From contig PNMW01000085.1 in NCBI GenBank assembly GCA_013823855.1, forward strand, positions 1-64,000: a DNA stretch of 64,000 bases, in the 5' to 3' direction. Source of the DNA: Lysobacteraceae bacterium (GTDB lineage Bacteria; Pseudomonadota; Gammaproteobacteria; Nevskiales; Nevskiaceae). Under the pieces are notes generated by a model. The model worked only from the letters and a program-made list of their open reading frames with translations, did no database searches and had not been told where the DNA came from. Each line of letters begins with the position of its first letter. Position 1 is the stretch's first letter. This document shows, piece by piece, positions 28,962 through 37,782 of this stretch. The position numbers and the translations under genes were made by a program.

Positions 28962-29431
28962 TGCGCCTGCCCGGAACTGCTGGGACGCTGCGGCCCTGCC
29001 GTCCGGCGTGCTGTGGATAAAGATGTGTACATCACCAAGGCATGAGCGCAGCCGGAATGCCAGCGCCGAGATAGCCGCCTGGAATTTCCACTGCTGCTCA
29101 GGTTATCTATAACAAATTCAATCATATGCACGAATTGATGGTGCTCCCGGCCATGCCGGGGCTTGACGGAGCGATTTCGTGCCTTCGACCGCTTCTTGTG
29201 CATAACAGCATTTTTCAGCGCCGCGGCGAACGGTCGTTGCTGTAGGAATACCCCATCGCAGGCGCCCCCAGGCGCCCGGAAGTCCCGTCGCGGCTGCGTT
29301 TCCGGGCCGCCGATTCTGCCCGGCTCGCGTCCGGACCGTCCGAGACCCGACAATCGCCGCCCCGATCCGCCGATGCCGACACCGACCATGCCTGTCTCCC
29401 CGATGGACCGCCACCGGTACGGTGCGCCGCG
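28962..29431. other. Divergent intergenic region, priA / EamA gene
   Basis: This 470-bp gap separates the divergent priA and EamA-family starts. It contains an AT-rich stretch (about 29080-29135, including ATAACAAATTCAATCATAT) unusual for this window, likely promoter sequence, and a DnaA-box match at 29012-29020. A plus ORF (29163-29435) has an unfavourable Arg/Pro-rich composition and is probably not a gene. Confidence 0.45.
29012..29020 (-). promoter_or_regulatory. DnaA-box match upstream of priA
   Basis: TTATCCACA on the minus strand matches the 9-bp DnaA-box consensus TTATNCACA exactly. It stands alone, 51 bp before the priA start codon. A single 9-mer can occur by chance, but the position next to a replication-restart gene makes replication- or DnaA-linked control plausible. 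Confidence 0.4.
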
Positions 29432-30307
29432 ATGAGCGCCGGCCGCGCGCGGCTCGGCGTGCCGGGGCTGGTGCTGGGGGCGGTGCTCATTGGTTTTGCG
29501 GCGATCATCGTCCGGCTGGTCGAGGTCGGCCCAACCGCCGCCGCGTTCTGGCGGCTGGCGGTCGCCGTGCCGGTGCTGGGGCTGGCGCGCGCGGCGCAGC
29601 CGAAGCGGGACGCTCCGCCGGATCGAATGGCGATCGGCCTGATGCTGATCGCCGGCGTCGCGTTCGCGTTCGACCTGGCGCTCTGGCACCGCTCGATCCA
29701 TCTGACCTCGGTCGCCAATGCGACCTTGATGAGCAACCTGTCGCCTGTGTTCATCGCGCTGACCCTGCATTTCGGCTTCGGCGATCGCCATCCGCCACGT
29801 TTCTGGATCGGCCTGGTGGTCGCGCTGGCCGGCGCGGCGGCGCTGGTCGCCGACAGCTTCACGATCAGCCGCGAGACCGCGGTCGGTGACCTGATGGCGA
29901 TCGGCACGGCGGTGTTCTACGCGGTCTACCAGCTGCTGGTCAGCCGCAGCCGGCGCCGCTACACCGCGCTCGACGTGATGTTCTGGGCCAGCCTCGCCGG
30001 CGCCCTGACCCTGCTGCCGATGAGCCTGGCGTTCGGCGAGCGGATCGCGCCGACCGGCCTGCGCGAGGTGCTGCTGCTGGTCGCGCTCGGGCTGGTCGTG
30101 CACATCGGCGGGCAGGGACTGATCGCCTGGGCGCAGGCGCATGTCACCGCCTCGTTCGCGTCGGTGACTTTGCTGGTGCAGCCGGTCGCCGCCGCGCTGT
30201 TCGCCTGGCTGCTGCTCGGCGAAGGCTTCGGCGCCTTGCAGGCCGGCGGCGGCCTGCTGATCCTGAGCGGCATCCTGATCTGCCGGCTGGCCCGCCCGCC
30301 GGGCTGA
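29432..30307 (+). CDS. EamA/DMT-family transporter
   Basis: This 291-residue inner-membrane protein has about ten hydrophobic helices in two EamA repeats, ending in the typical EamA C-terminus (VTLLVQPVAAALFAWLLLGE). Members export metabolites or amino acids. The substrate is unknown. The start at 29432 follows the intergenic region directly. The POT transporter gene begins 44 bp downstream, probably in the same operon. Confidence 0.88.
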   Translation: MSAGRARLGVPGLVLGAVLIGFAAIIVRLVEVGPTAAAFWRLAVAVPVLGLARAAQPKRDAPPDRMAIGLMLIAGVAFAFDLALWHRSIHLTSVANATLMSNLSPVFIALTLHFGFGDRHPPRFWIGLVVALAGAAALVADSFTISRETAVGDLMAIGTAVFYAVYQLLVSRSRRRYTALDVMFWASLAGALTLLPMSLAFGERIAPTGLREVLLLVALGLVVHIGGQGLIAWAQAHVTASFASVTLLVQPVAAALFAWLLLGEGFGALQAGGGLLILSGILICRLARPPG

Positions 30308-30351
30308 GCGGCGCGCCATACTGCCTGCGCCCCGACCCGGAACCCCTGCCG

Positions 30352-32238
30352 ATGCCCGCGAACGCCCCCGCCGACGAACTGTTCGGCCATCCGAAGGGCC
30401 TCGTGGTCTGCTTCTTCACCGAGATGTGGGAGCGCTTCTCGTTCTACGGCATGAAGGCGCTGCTGGCGCTGTACCTGATCAAGCACCACGGCTTCACCGA
30501 CTCGATGAGCCTGGCGCTGATCGGCGCCTACGGCGGCCTGGTCTACGCGACGCCGATGCTCGGCGGCCTGATCGCCGACCGCTGGCTGGGCGTGCGCCGT
30601 TCGGTGGTGCTCGGCGGCGTGCTGCTGGCGCTCGGCCATCTGGGCATGAGCGTGGAGGGTGCGCCGGCGCGGGTGGTCGGCACCGGGGTGGAACGCGACA
30701 CGCTGGCGCTGAGCGTCTTCTATGCTTCGCTGGCGCTGATCACCGCCGGCGTCGGCTTTCTCAAGCCGAACATCTCGACCCTGGTCGGCAAGCTCTACCC
30801 GGAACGCGATCCGCGCCGCGACGCCGGCTTCACGCTGTTCGGTGCCGGCATCAACTTCGGCTCGCTGTTCGCCAGCGTGGTCTGCGGCTTCCTCGGCGAG
30901 ACCTACGGCTGGCGCTACGGTTTCGGTGCTGCCGGCATCGGCATGGTCGCCGGGCTCGCGGTGTTCGTCAGCGGCCAGAAGTACCTGCTCGGCCACGCCG
31001 AGAGCCCGGACGATGCGCGTCTCAAGGCCCGCGTGCTCGGGCCGCTGACCCTGGAATGGGCGATCTACCTCGGCGCGCTGCTGCTGTTGCCGATCCTGTT
31101 CCTGCTGATGCAGGCCGGCCACGCGGTGCTCTGGCTGCAGCTCGGCCTGATCGCGCTGTGGCTGGGCTGGCTGGCCTGGTACCTGACGGTGCGCTGCACG
31201 GCGGCGCAGCGTGGCCGGATGCTGGCCTGTGTCTGGTTCGTCGTCATCAGCCTGCTGTTCTTCGCGCTGTACGAGCAGGGCATCGGCTCCTGGGTGCTGT
31301 TCACCGATCGCCTGCTGGAAAAGGATTTCTTCCCGTCGCTGCTGGTTCGCGACGGCCTGCCGCTGCCGTGGTCGGCAGTGCCGATGATCGTCAGTCCCCT
31401 GGTGGTCGCCGCCGCGCTGCGCGCCGCGCCGGGTGCGCGCTGGCCGGGGCGGGCGATCGGCGGGCTGGCGACGCTGATGGTGCTGCTGGTGATCCGCGAT
31501 GTCGTGGTGCTGCCGCAGACCGCCAGCTCGCTGACCTTCATCGGGCCGCTGGTCTCGAACCTGATGGCGCCGTTCGTCGCGGCGCTGTGGCCGTGGCTGG
31601 CACGGCGCAACCGCGATCCGCACCCGTCGCTGAAGGGCTCGCTGGGGCTGCTGTTCGGCGGCCTGGCGTTCATCCCGATGATGCTGGCGGCGCAGCGCGT
31701 CGGCGATCCGGCGCTCGGGCTGCTGCTGGCCAGCGTCTGGTGGCTGGTGCTGGCCAACCTGCTGATCGAGATCGGCAGCTTCCTGATCTATCCGGTCGGC
31801 CTGGCGGCGATCACCGAGCTGTCGCTGCCGACTGTCGGCGGCGTGATGATGGGCGCCTACTGGCTCGGCACCTCGTTCGCCGAACAGCTGGCCGCCGGTT
31901 TCGGCCAGCTGGCGGCAATCGACCGGTTGCCGGGCGAGACGGTTGCCGCCGCGGTCGCCGCCGACGCCTATGCGGCGCTGTTCCAGAAGCTGCTGTGGCT
32001 CGGCGTCGGCTGTGCGCTGCTGTCGCTGCTGCTGGTGCCGACGATGCGGCGCTTGGACCCGCGACCCGGCGGTCTGACGCCCGCCTCTAGGCTGCAGGTA
32101 CGCCACGCGCAGCCGAGCGAAACAGCAGCCCGCCGACCACCGCCAGCACCACCAGCCCCGCGAACGGGCCGAACTGGAATGACGCCGGTGCGGCCAGCAC
32201 GTCGGCGCGGCCGGACAGCACGATCGGCACGGCGATGA
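30352..32238 (+). CDS. POT family proton-dependent oligopeptide transporter
   Basis: This protein imports di- or tripeptides with protons. The POT signature FFTEMWERFSFYGMKALL is near residues 22-39, and GGLIADRWLGVRRSV and FYASLALITAGVGFLKPNIS follow. About 14 membrane segments span residues 20-575. The last 50 residues are Arg/Pro-rich and run 152 bp into the tail of the oppositely oriented OPT gene, so the natural end may be nearer LLVPTMRRLDP, or a stop may have been lost. The presence of POT and OPT side by side points to peptide scavenging. Confidence 0.9.
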   Translation: MPANAPADELFGHPKGLVVCFFTEMWERFSFYGMKALLALYLIKHHGFTDSMSLALIGAYGGLVYATPMLGGLIADRWLGVRRSVVLGGVLLALGHLGMSVEGAPARVVGTGVERDTLALSVFYASLALITAGVGFLKPNISTLVGKLYPERDPRRDAGFTLFGAGINFGSLFASVVCGFLGETYGWRYGFGAAGIGMVAGLAVFVSGQKYLLGHAESPDDARLKARVLGPLTLEWAIYLGALLLLPILFLLMQAGHAVLWLQLGLIALWLGWLAWYLTVRCTAAQRGRMLACVWFVVISLLFFALYEQGIGSWVLFTDRLLEKDFFPSLLVRDGLPLPWSAVPMIVSPLVVAAALRAAPGARWPGRAIGGLATLMVLLVIRDVVVLPQTASSLTFIGPLVSNLMAPFVAALWPWLARRNRDPHPSLKGSLGLLFGGLAFIPMMLAAQRVGDPALGLLLASVWWLVLANLLIEIGSFLIYPVGLAAITELSLPTVGGVMMGAYWLGTSFAEQLAAGFGQLAAIDRLPGETVAAAVAADAYAALFQKLLWLGVGCALLSLLLVPTMRRLDPRPGGLTPASRLQVRHAQPSETAARRPPPAPPAPRTGRTGMTPVRPARRRGRTARSARR

Positions 32239-34024
32239 CGATGCCCATCAGCGCTTCGCCGGTGATCAGGCCGGCTGCGAACAGGGTGCCGTTGCGATGC
32301 AGCTTGTCGCGGGCGTCCTCGTCGGTGGCGGCGATGCCGGCTTGCCTCTCGACGAAGTGGGCGACAAGGCTGCCGAGGAAGATCGGCACCATCAGTTCCA
32401 GCGGCAGATAGATGCCGATCGCGGCACCGAGCACGGGGACCCGGAAGTGCGCGCCGCGCGCCTTGAGGAATTCATCGAGCGCGATGATCGCGGCACCGAT
32501 CACCGCACCGATGGCGATGAAGTTCCACGGCAGCTCGCCGCCGAACATGCCCTTGGCGACCGAGGCCATCAGGTTGGCCTGCGGTGCGGCCAGCGCGTTC
32601 GGATGCTCCGGGGTCGGCGCGCCGATGCCGTAGGCGGACGCCAGAAGGTTCAGCACCGGCGCCATCACCAGCGCGCACGAAAACGCGCCGATCCCGAGCA
32701 TCAGCTGCTGCTTCCACGGCGTGGCGCCGACCAGATAGCCGGCCTTCAGATCCTGAAGATTGTCGCCACCGACCGAGGCCGCGCAGCAGACCACCGCGCC
32801 GATCATGATCGCGGCGACCGCACCGATGGATGAGTCCTTGCCGAGCAGCAGGATCAGCACCAGCGACGCGAACAGGATCGTCGCGATGGTGATGCCGGAC
32901 ACCGGGTTGTTCGACGAACCGACGAGTCCCGCGAGATAGCCGGACACCGACACGAACAGGAAGCCGGCGACGATCATGATCACGGTCATCGGGATGCTGA
33001 CCAGCCAGTCGCTGACGATGGCCTGATAGAGCACCGCCAGCGGAACGGTGAACAGCACCAGCGCCACCAGCATCCACTTCATCGGCAGGTCGCGATCGGT
33101 CTCGGCGATCACCGTGCCGCTGGTGTTCTTGCGCGCCGCGGCGAGGCCGGACCTGATGCCGGAGGCCAGCGACTTGCGTAGCGAGAACAGCGTCCAGATG
33201 CCGCCGATCAGCATCGCGCCGACACCCAGGTAGCGGATCTTCGCCGACCAGATCGCGTAGCCGAGGTCTTCGGCGCTGGCACCGGCGATCTTCGCGGCCA
33301 GCGCCGGATCGGTATCGAGGAAGAACGCGTGGTAGATCGGGATCGCGAACTGCCAGCTCAGGATGCTGCCGGCGACCACGACGATGCCGACGTTGAGTCC
33401 GACGATGTAGCCGACGCCGAGCAGCGCCGGCGACAGGTTGCTGCCCATGAACGCAAAATACTTGCCGATGAAGCTGGCGCCGATCGCGGCGTCCGGAATC
33501 AGCTTCAAGCCGCTGGCCGCCGCCAGTTTCAGGAAGGCGCCGATGGCGCCGGACAGCGCCAGCGTCTTCACTCCTTCGCCGGGGTTCTCGCCGGCCTTCA
33601 GCACCTCCGCCGCCGCCTTGCCTTCCGGGAAGGCCAGCGGTTCCTCGACGATCATCGTCCGCCGCAAGGGTACGGAGAACAGCACGCCGAGCAGGCCGCC
33701 GAGGCCGGCGATCGCCAGCACCCAGGAGTACCGGAAGTCCTGCCAGTAGCCGAGGATGATCAGTGCCGGGATCGTGAAGATCACGCCAGCGGCGATCGAC
33801 GAGCCGGCGGAAGCGCCGGTCTGGACGATGTTGTTCTCCAGGATGGTGCCGCCGCCGAGCACCCGCAGCACCGCCATCGACACCACGGCCGCCGGAATCG
33901 CCGTGGCGATGGTCAGGCCGGCGAACAGGCCCAGATAGGCGTTCGCGGCGGCAAGGATCATCGCCAGGATCACTGACAGCGTGATGGCGCGGAAGGTCAG
34001 CTGCGGGACGGCGGCACGGCTCAT
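32087..34024 (-). CDS. OPT family oligopeptide/metal-chelate transporter
   Basis: This 645-residue inner-membrane protein has about 15-16 hydrophobic helices. It carries OPT-family features: ANAYLGLFAGLTIATAIPAAVVSMAVLR near the start, LENNIVQTGASAGSSIAAGVIFTIPALIILGYW, and EEPLAFPEGKAAAEVLKAGE. Members import oligopeptides or metal-peptide complexes. The ATG at 34024 has GGAG at good spacing; a GTG at 34033 also exists in frame. The 3' end overlaps the POT gene on the opposite strand by 152 bp. Confidence 0.93.
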   Translation of the reverse strand: MSRAAVPQLTFRAITLSVILAMILAAANAYLGLFAGLTIATAIPAAVVSMAVLRVLGGGTILENNIVQTGASAGSSIAAGVIFTIPALIILGYWQDFRYSWVLAIAGLGGLLGVLFSVPLRRTMIVEEPLAFPEGKAAAEVLKAGENPGEGVKTLALSGAIGAFLKLAAASGLKLIPDAAIGASFIGKYFAFMGSNLSPALLGVGYIVGLNVGIVVVAGSILSWQFAIPIYHAFFLDTDPALAAKIAGASAEDLGYAIWSAKIRYLGVGAMLIGGIWTLFSLRKSLASGIRSGLAAARKNTSGTVIAETDRDLPMKWMLVALVLFTVPLAVLYQAIVSDWLVSIPMTVIMIVAGFLFVSVSGYLAGLVGSSNNPVSGITIATILFASLVLILLLGKDSSIGAVAAIMIGAVVCCAASVGGDNLQDLKAGYLVGATPWKQQLMLGIGAFSCALVMAPVLNLLASAYGIGAPTPEHPNALAAPQANLMASVAKGMFGGELPWNFIAIGAVIGAAIIALDEFLKARGAHFRVPVLGAAIGIYLPLELMVPIFLGSLVAHFVERQAGIAATDEDARDKLHRNGTLFAAGLITGEALMGIVIAVPIVLSGRADVLAAPASFQFGPFAGLVVLAVVGGLLFRSAARGVPAA

Positions 34025-34181
34025 CGGGGACACTCCGCTTGCGATTCGGGAATGCGCCGGATTGTGGCACGCGGGTGCTGCGTGGCTGCGCTCGACACCG
34101 CGTCGAATCGCGCCGATGGCAGGCGGTCACGCCGCCATCGGCACCGTCAGGCCAGGGGCACCGGGCGCCCGGCGGGTGCGC

Positions 34182-35585
34182 CTATCGAACCGGGGTGGGA
34201 GCCGGGGCGGCCGCCGGCGCCGGGGGCGGCGTCGCCAGCAGCAGCCGGTCGATGTCGGCGAGATCCGACTCGGTCAGGTTGCCGGCCTGCTGCTTCAGGG
34301 TCAGCACGCTGAGCAGATAGTCGTAGCGGCTCTGGTAGTAGCTGCGCTGGGCGATGTACAGGTTGCGCAGTGTGTTCAGCACGTCGACTTCGGTGCGGGT
34401 ACCGACCTGCAGGCCGACCTGGCTCGATTCCAGCGCCGTCTGGTTCGACTTCACGGCCTGCAGGTTCGCCTTGACGCTGGCGATGCCGGACATCACGCCC
34501 TGGTAGGCATCACGGGTCTGGCGTTCGATCGAACGCTTCGAGCCTTCCAGCTGCGCCAGCGACTGATCGCGCGTCGCGGCTGCCTGGCGGACCTGCGACT
34601 GGGTCAGGCCGCCGCTGAAGATCGGCACGTTGACGCTGATGCCGATGCTGCTGCGCGCGGTGTTCGGGTTGCTCTGGAACGAGTTCTGGTTCTCGCCGTA
34701 GCTGCCGTCGATGCCGAGGGTCGGGTAGTGGCGTGCGTAGGCAACGCCGACGGCCTTCTTTGCCACTTCGGCATTCAGCTCGGCGATCTGCAGGTCGAAA
34801 TTGCTGTCGCGGGCGACCTTCAGCCAGTCATCGACCGACACCGGATTCGGGCTGGCCAGCGGGATTTCCTCGACCAGGCCTTCGGCGGTTTCCGCATAGC
34901 CGCCGGTGATCTCGCCGAGCGCGCGGCGGGCGTTGGACAGCGTCCGTTCCGCGCCGATCAGGGTCGCCACGCTGCCGTCATAGGCAGCCTGGGCTTCCTG
35001 CACATCGGTGATCGCGGCGAGGCCGACCTCGAAGCGCTTCTTCGCCTGCAGCAGCTGCCGCTCGTTGGCATCGCGCTCGGCGGTGTTGGTGCGTACCGCA
35101 TCGCTGGCCGACAGCACGCCGAAGTAAGCCTGGGCGACGCGCAGGATCAGCGCCTGCTGGGCGCTGCGATAGGTCGCCTCGGCGAGCGCGACCTGCGAAT
35201 CGGACTGCTTCAGCCGGCGCCAGGCCTCGAAGCTCCAAATCGTCTGCGACAGCGTCACCTGGTACGACAGGGCGTCGTTGCCGAAGGTGTTGACGCCGTC
35301 CTCGGTGGTCGGCGGCGGCTGCCCCGGATCAAAGATGATCACGTTCTGCTGCTCGACCCGGGTCCGGCTGCGGGCGCCGCTGCCCTGGGCGTTCAGCTGC
35401 GGCAGGAACGCCGACAGCGCCTGCGGCTTCGCCTCGATCGAGGCATCGCGGGCGAACTTCGCGGCGGTGAGCGTGGTGTCCTGATCGAGCGCCTTGCGAT
35501 AGGTTTCAAGCAGATCGTTGGCGCCGGCCGAGCAGATCGGTGCAAGAAAGCAGGACGCGAGCAGGGCGCGAAGGGAGCGGCGCAT
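34182..35585 (-). CDS. tolC: TolC outer-membrane efflux protein
   Basis: This 467-residue outer-membrane channel has a signal peptide (residues 1-22, ending SAGA) and two TolC repeats with long helices: LETYRKALDQDTTLTAAKFARDASIEAK, and SVNVPIFSGGLTQSQVRQAAATRD, with NVPIFSGG as the usual mid-motif. It serves tripartite drug/toxin efflux and type I secretion. ATG at 35585 is preceded by AGGAAG. It sits 32 bp upstream of a rhodanese gene's stop, a common neighbour. The C-terminal tail is Pro/Ala-rich, as in many TolC proteins. Confidence 0.93.
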   Translation of the reverse strand: MRRSLRALLASCFLAPICSAGANDLLETYRKALDQDTTLTAAKFARDASIEAKPQALSAFLPQLNAQGSGARSRTRVEQQNVIIFDPGQPPPTTEDGVNTFGNDALSYQVTLSQTIWSFEAWRRLKQSDSQVALAEATYRSAQQALILRVAQAYFGVLSASDAVRTNTAERDANERQLLQAKKRFEVGLAAITDVQEAQAAYDGSVATLIGAERTLSNARRALGEITGGYAETAEGLVEEIPLASPNPVSVDDWLKVARDSNFDLQIAELNAEVAKKAVGVAYARHYPTLGIDGSYGENQNSFQSNPNTARSSIGISVNVPIFSGGLTQSQVRQAAATRDQSLAQLEGSKRSIERQTRDAYQGVMSGIASVKANLQAVKSNQTALESSQVGLQVGTRTEVDVLNTLRNLYIAQRSYYQSRYDYLLSVLTLKQQAGNLTESDLADIDRLLLATPPPAPAAAPAPTPVR

Positions 35586-35617
35586 GAATCTTCCTGAGAG
35601 ATGCCTGATGAAGGGAA

Positions 35618-35932
35618 CTAGTAGCGGGGAATCGTTGCGTCTATGGTCTGCGACCAGGCGTCGATGCCGCCGATTAGATGCGACACATCGCCGAAACCGT
35701 TGCGTTCCAGAAACCGCCCGGCCATCTCGCTGCGGACCCCGTGGTGGCATAGGACGGCAATCGGCGCCGAAGGGTTTAACTCGGCGACGCGCGCACCGAG
35801 TTCGGCGAGCGGAATGTTGATCGCGCCAGGCAGCGCGGCGAGTTCGACTTCCTCGGGCAGGCGCACGTCGAGCACGGTGGTGCCGGGGCTGTCGATCAGC
35901 GCCTTGAAGGCGGCGGGGACAAGATTCTGCAT
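35618..35932 (-). CDS. Single-domain rhodanese (GlpE-like sulfurtransferase)
   Basis: This 104-residue cytosolic protein is a single rhodanese domain: LDVRLPEEVELAALPGAINIPLAEL, then the active-site loop CHHGVRS with the catalytic cysteine. It transfers sulfane sulfur to acceptors such as cyanide or thiols. The size matches GlpE/PspE-type stand-alone domains. ATG at 35932 was chosen; the longer track ORF extends through a non-matching segment. It lies directly upstream of tolC on the same strand. Confidence 0.9.
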   Translation of the reverse strand: MQNLVPAAFKALIDSPGTTVLDVRLPEEVELAALPGAINIPLAELGARVAELNPSAPIAVLCHHGVRSEMAGRFLERNGFGDVSHLIGGIDAWSQTIDATIPRY

Positions 35933-36017
35933 CGATGAAAGGCGCCAGGCGAAGAAAACCGGAATCAGCGTAGCACGCGGCAAAGCCTTGTCCTGACTGA
36001 ATTTCCGGGGCGCGAAA

Positions 36018-37112
36018 TCAGCTTTGCCGTTCTTTACCGGCGGCGTCGACGGCGTCCGGATAGACCAGCTCGGCAAGCGCCGCGCGGCTGTAGACGCCGA
36101 GCTTGCGATAGACGCGATACAAGTGATTGGCGACGGTCGACGGGGCGATGCCGATGCGCTTGGCGGCCTGCTTGAAGCTGAGCCCGTGGGCGATCGCGGT
36201 GACCACGTCGCGTTCCCGGCGGGTCAGGTGATCGAGCGGGCCGGCCGGCCAGATGTGCACGCAGCGCAGTTCGTCGAGCGGTTCGCAACGGATGCACAGG
36301 CCGCCGGCGACCATCGTGTCGCCATCCGCCGGCAGCGCGAACGGCAGCTGTTGCGCCGGCCGCTCGGGAAAGTGCCGGTCGAGCATCTCGAAGAAGCGCG
36401 GCATCGCGTCGTGGAAGGCGCCGGTGGCGTCGACCGCTGCCGCCGCGCTGGCCGCCGGCCGATCGGCCAGCCGTCGCGACATCTGCAGGAAGAACGCGTG
36501 CGAGGCGGCATTGAACAGATGAAACATCACCCGACCGACGCCGGCGGCATCGCGGGCGGTGAACGCCTGCCGGCGGTCGAAGCGGTACAGCGTGACCAGC
36601 GAGTACAGGCCGCTGGCCGGATCGATGTGGCCGGTCGACAGGATCCGCTCGATGCCGCAGGGCGCGAAGGTCTGCTGATACAGCTCGGAGCGGTAGAACT
36701 GCCGGTCCGGCATCACGCTTTTCATGTCGACCGGCGTCTCCAGCTGGCGCAGCAGCGCCGGGACGATCGGATTGATCGCCTGGCTGGCTTCGAGCCGCTC
36801 GGGGAATTCCGGCGGCAGGTTCAGCACCGTGCAGGTGTGGAACTTCATCCGCCGCGCCGTGCCGGTGCCCCAGATCGCGGCATCGAACGGCAGCAGCTGG
36901 CGCAGCTCGCCGAGCGCCCAGCGGCGGAAGCCGTCCGGCGGCACGGCGAGGCCGCCGCGATACAGGCGGCCGATCAGCTGGTCGACCGGATCGACGGCGG
37001 CGGGGTCCGGAATTGCGGCTTGCGGTTCGGCGCGCGTCATGCGGATCGGGGGCGGGTCGTCGTGGCGGCGGGATGACAGGCCGGATTTACCATCTTCGCG
37101 GCCAGTGTTCAC
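36018..37112 (-). CDS. LuxR-family transcriptional regulator
   Basis: This protein of about 364 residues has a C-terminal LuxR DNA-binding domain (about 285-350: LTRRERDVVTAIAHGLSFKQAAKRIGIAPSTVANHLYRVYRKLGV). Its long N-terminal sensory region is of unrecognised type, rich in aromatic and acidic residues. GTG at 37112 has AGGATAGG upstream; ATG at 37040 is an alternative. It diverges from the Mpo1-like gene with only 38 bp between starts, so it may regulate that gene or itself. The ligand is unknown. Confidence 0.8.
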   Translation of the reverse strand: MNTGREDGKSGLSSRRHDDPPPIRMTRAEPQAAIPDPAAVDPVDQLIGRLYRGGLAVPPDGFRRWALGELRQLLPFDAAIWGTGTARRMKFHTCTVLNLPPEFPERLEASQAINPIVPALLRQLETPVDMKSVMPDRQFYRSELYQQTFAPCGIERILSTGHIDPASGLYSLVTLYRFDRRQAFTARDAAGVGRVMFHLFNAASHAFFLQMSRRLADRPAASAAAAVDATGAFHDAMPRFFEMLDRHFPERPAQQLPFALPADGDTMVAGGLCIRCEPLDELRCVHIWPAGPLDHLTRRERDVVTAIAHGLSFKQAAKRIGIAPSTVANHLYRVYRKLGVYSRAALAELVYPDAVDAAGKERQS

Positions 37113-37150
37113 GCCTATCCTGCGCTGAACCGCACCTTGTTCCGCAACCG

Positions 37151-37630
37151 ATGCCGCGCATGAAATCGATCCACACCTGGCTGGCCGAGTACAACGAGAG
37201 TCATCGCAACCCGGTCAACAAGCGCCTGCACTGGCTGTGCGTGCCGCCCATCGTGGTCACCGTATTCGGCGCGCTGCGGGCGATTCCGGCCGGCGATGCG
37301 CTGCTCAATCCGGCGACCGTCGCTGCAGCGCTGGCGCTGGTCTACTACCTGACGCTGTCGTGGCGGCTGACCCTGGGCATCGCGCCGCTGCTGGCGCTGG
37401 TGCTGGCGCTGGTCGAGTTCAGCCACGCGACGCTCGGCGCGCTGCACCTGCCGGTGATGGCAGCGGTGTTCGTGCTGGCCTGGATCGGCCAGTTCTACGG
37501 CCACAAGGTCGAGGGCCGGAAGCCATCGTTCTTCAAGGACGTGCAGTTCCTGCTGATCGGGCCGTTGTGGCTGCTGGCCGATGTCTACCGGCGCGCCGAT
37601 CTCGACCTTGGCGGGCGCCAGTACGGTTGA
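37151..37630 (+). CDS. Mpo1-like (DUF962/YGL010w) membrane protein
   Basis: This 159-residue protein has several hydrophobic segments and the DUF962 signature: WLAEYNESHRNPVNKRLHWL near the start, then GQFYGHKVEGRKPSFFKDVQFLLIGPLWL. Yeast Mpo1 of this family is an Fe(II)-dependent dioxygenase for long-chain 2-hydroxy fatty acids; the bacterial role is not established. Histidines at HRN, HW, FSHA and YGHK are the candidate iron ligands. ATG at 37151 was chosen, with 37160 as an alternative. It is divergent from the LuxR gene. Confidence 0.88.
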   Translation: MPRMKSIHTWLAEYNESHRNPVNKRLHWLCVPPIVVTVFGALRAIPAGDALLNPATVAAALALVYYLTLSWRLTLGIAPLLALVLALVEFSHATLGALHLPVMAAVFVLAWIGQFYGHKVEGRKPSFFKDVQFLLIGPLWLLADVYRRADLDLGGRQYG

Positions 37631-37782
37631 CGGCCAGCTGCGCGGCTTCAGGCCGCGTTCATGCGGCGGGGCTATGCTCGCGTCGGTAACGTGCCGGAGG
37701 CCGACGAACGCTGGCCTGCCGCAGCGGTCTGATTCAGGATCGCAAGCACGCCCCGAACAAGACCGGAAAAGGTGAACCCGAC

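Noticed and set aside
29163-29435. 90-aa plus ORF between priA and the EamA gene
   Set aside because: TTG start, Pro/Arg repeats, and it overlaps the EamA start; likely non-coding leader.
36034-36297. Short minus ORF inside the LuxR gene
   Set aside because: Other frame of a gene with a clear HTH; no independent support.
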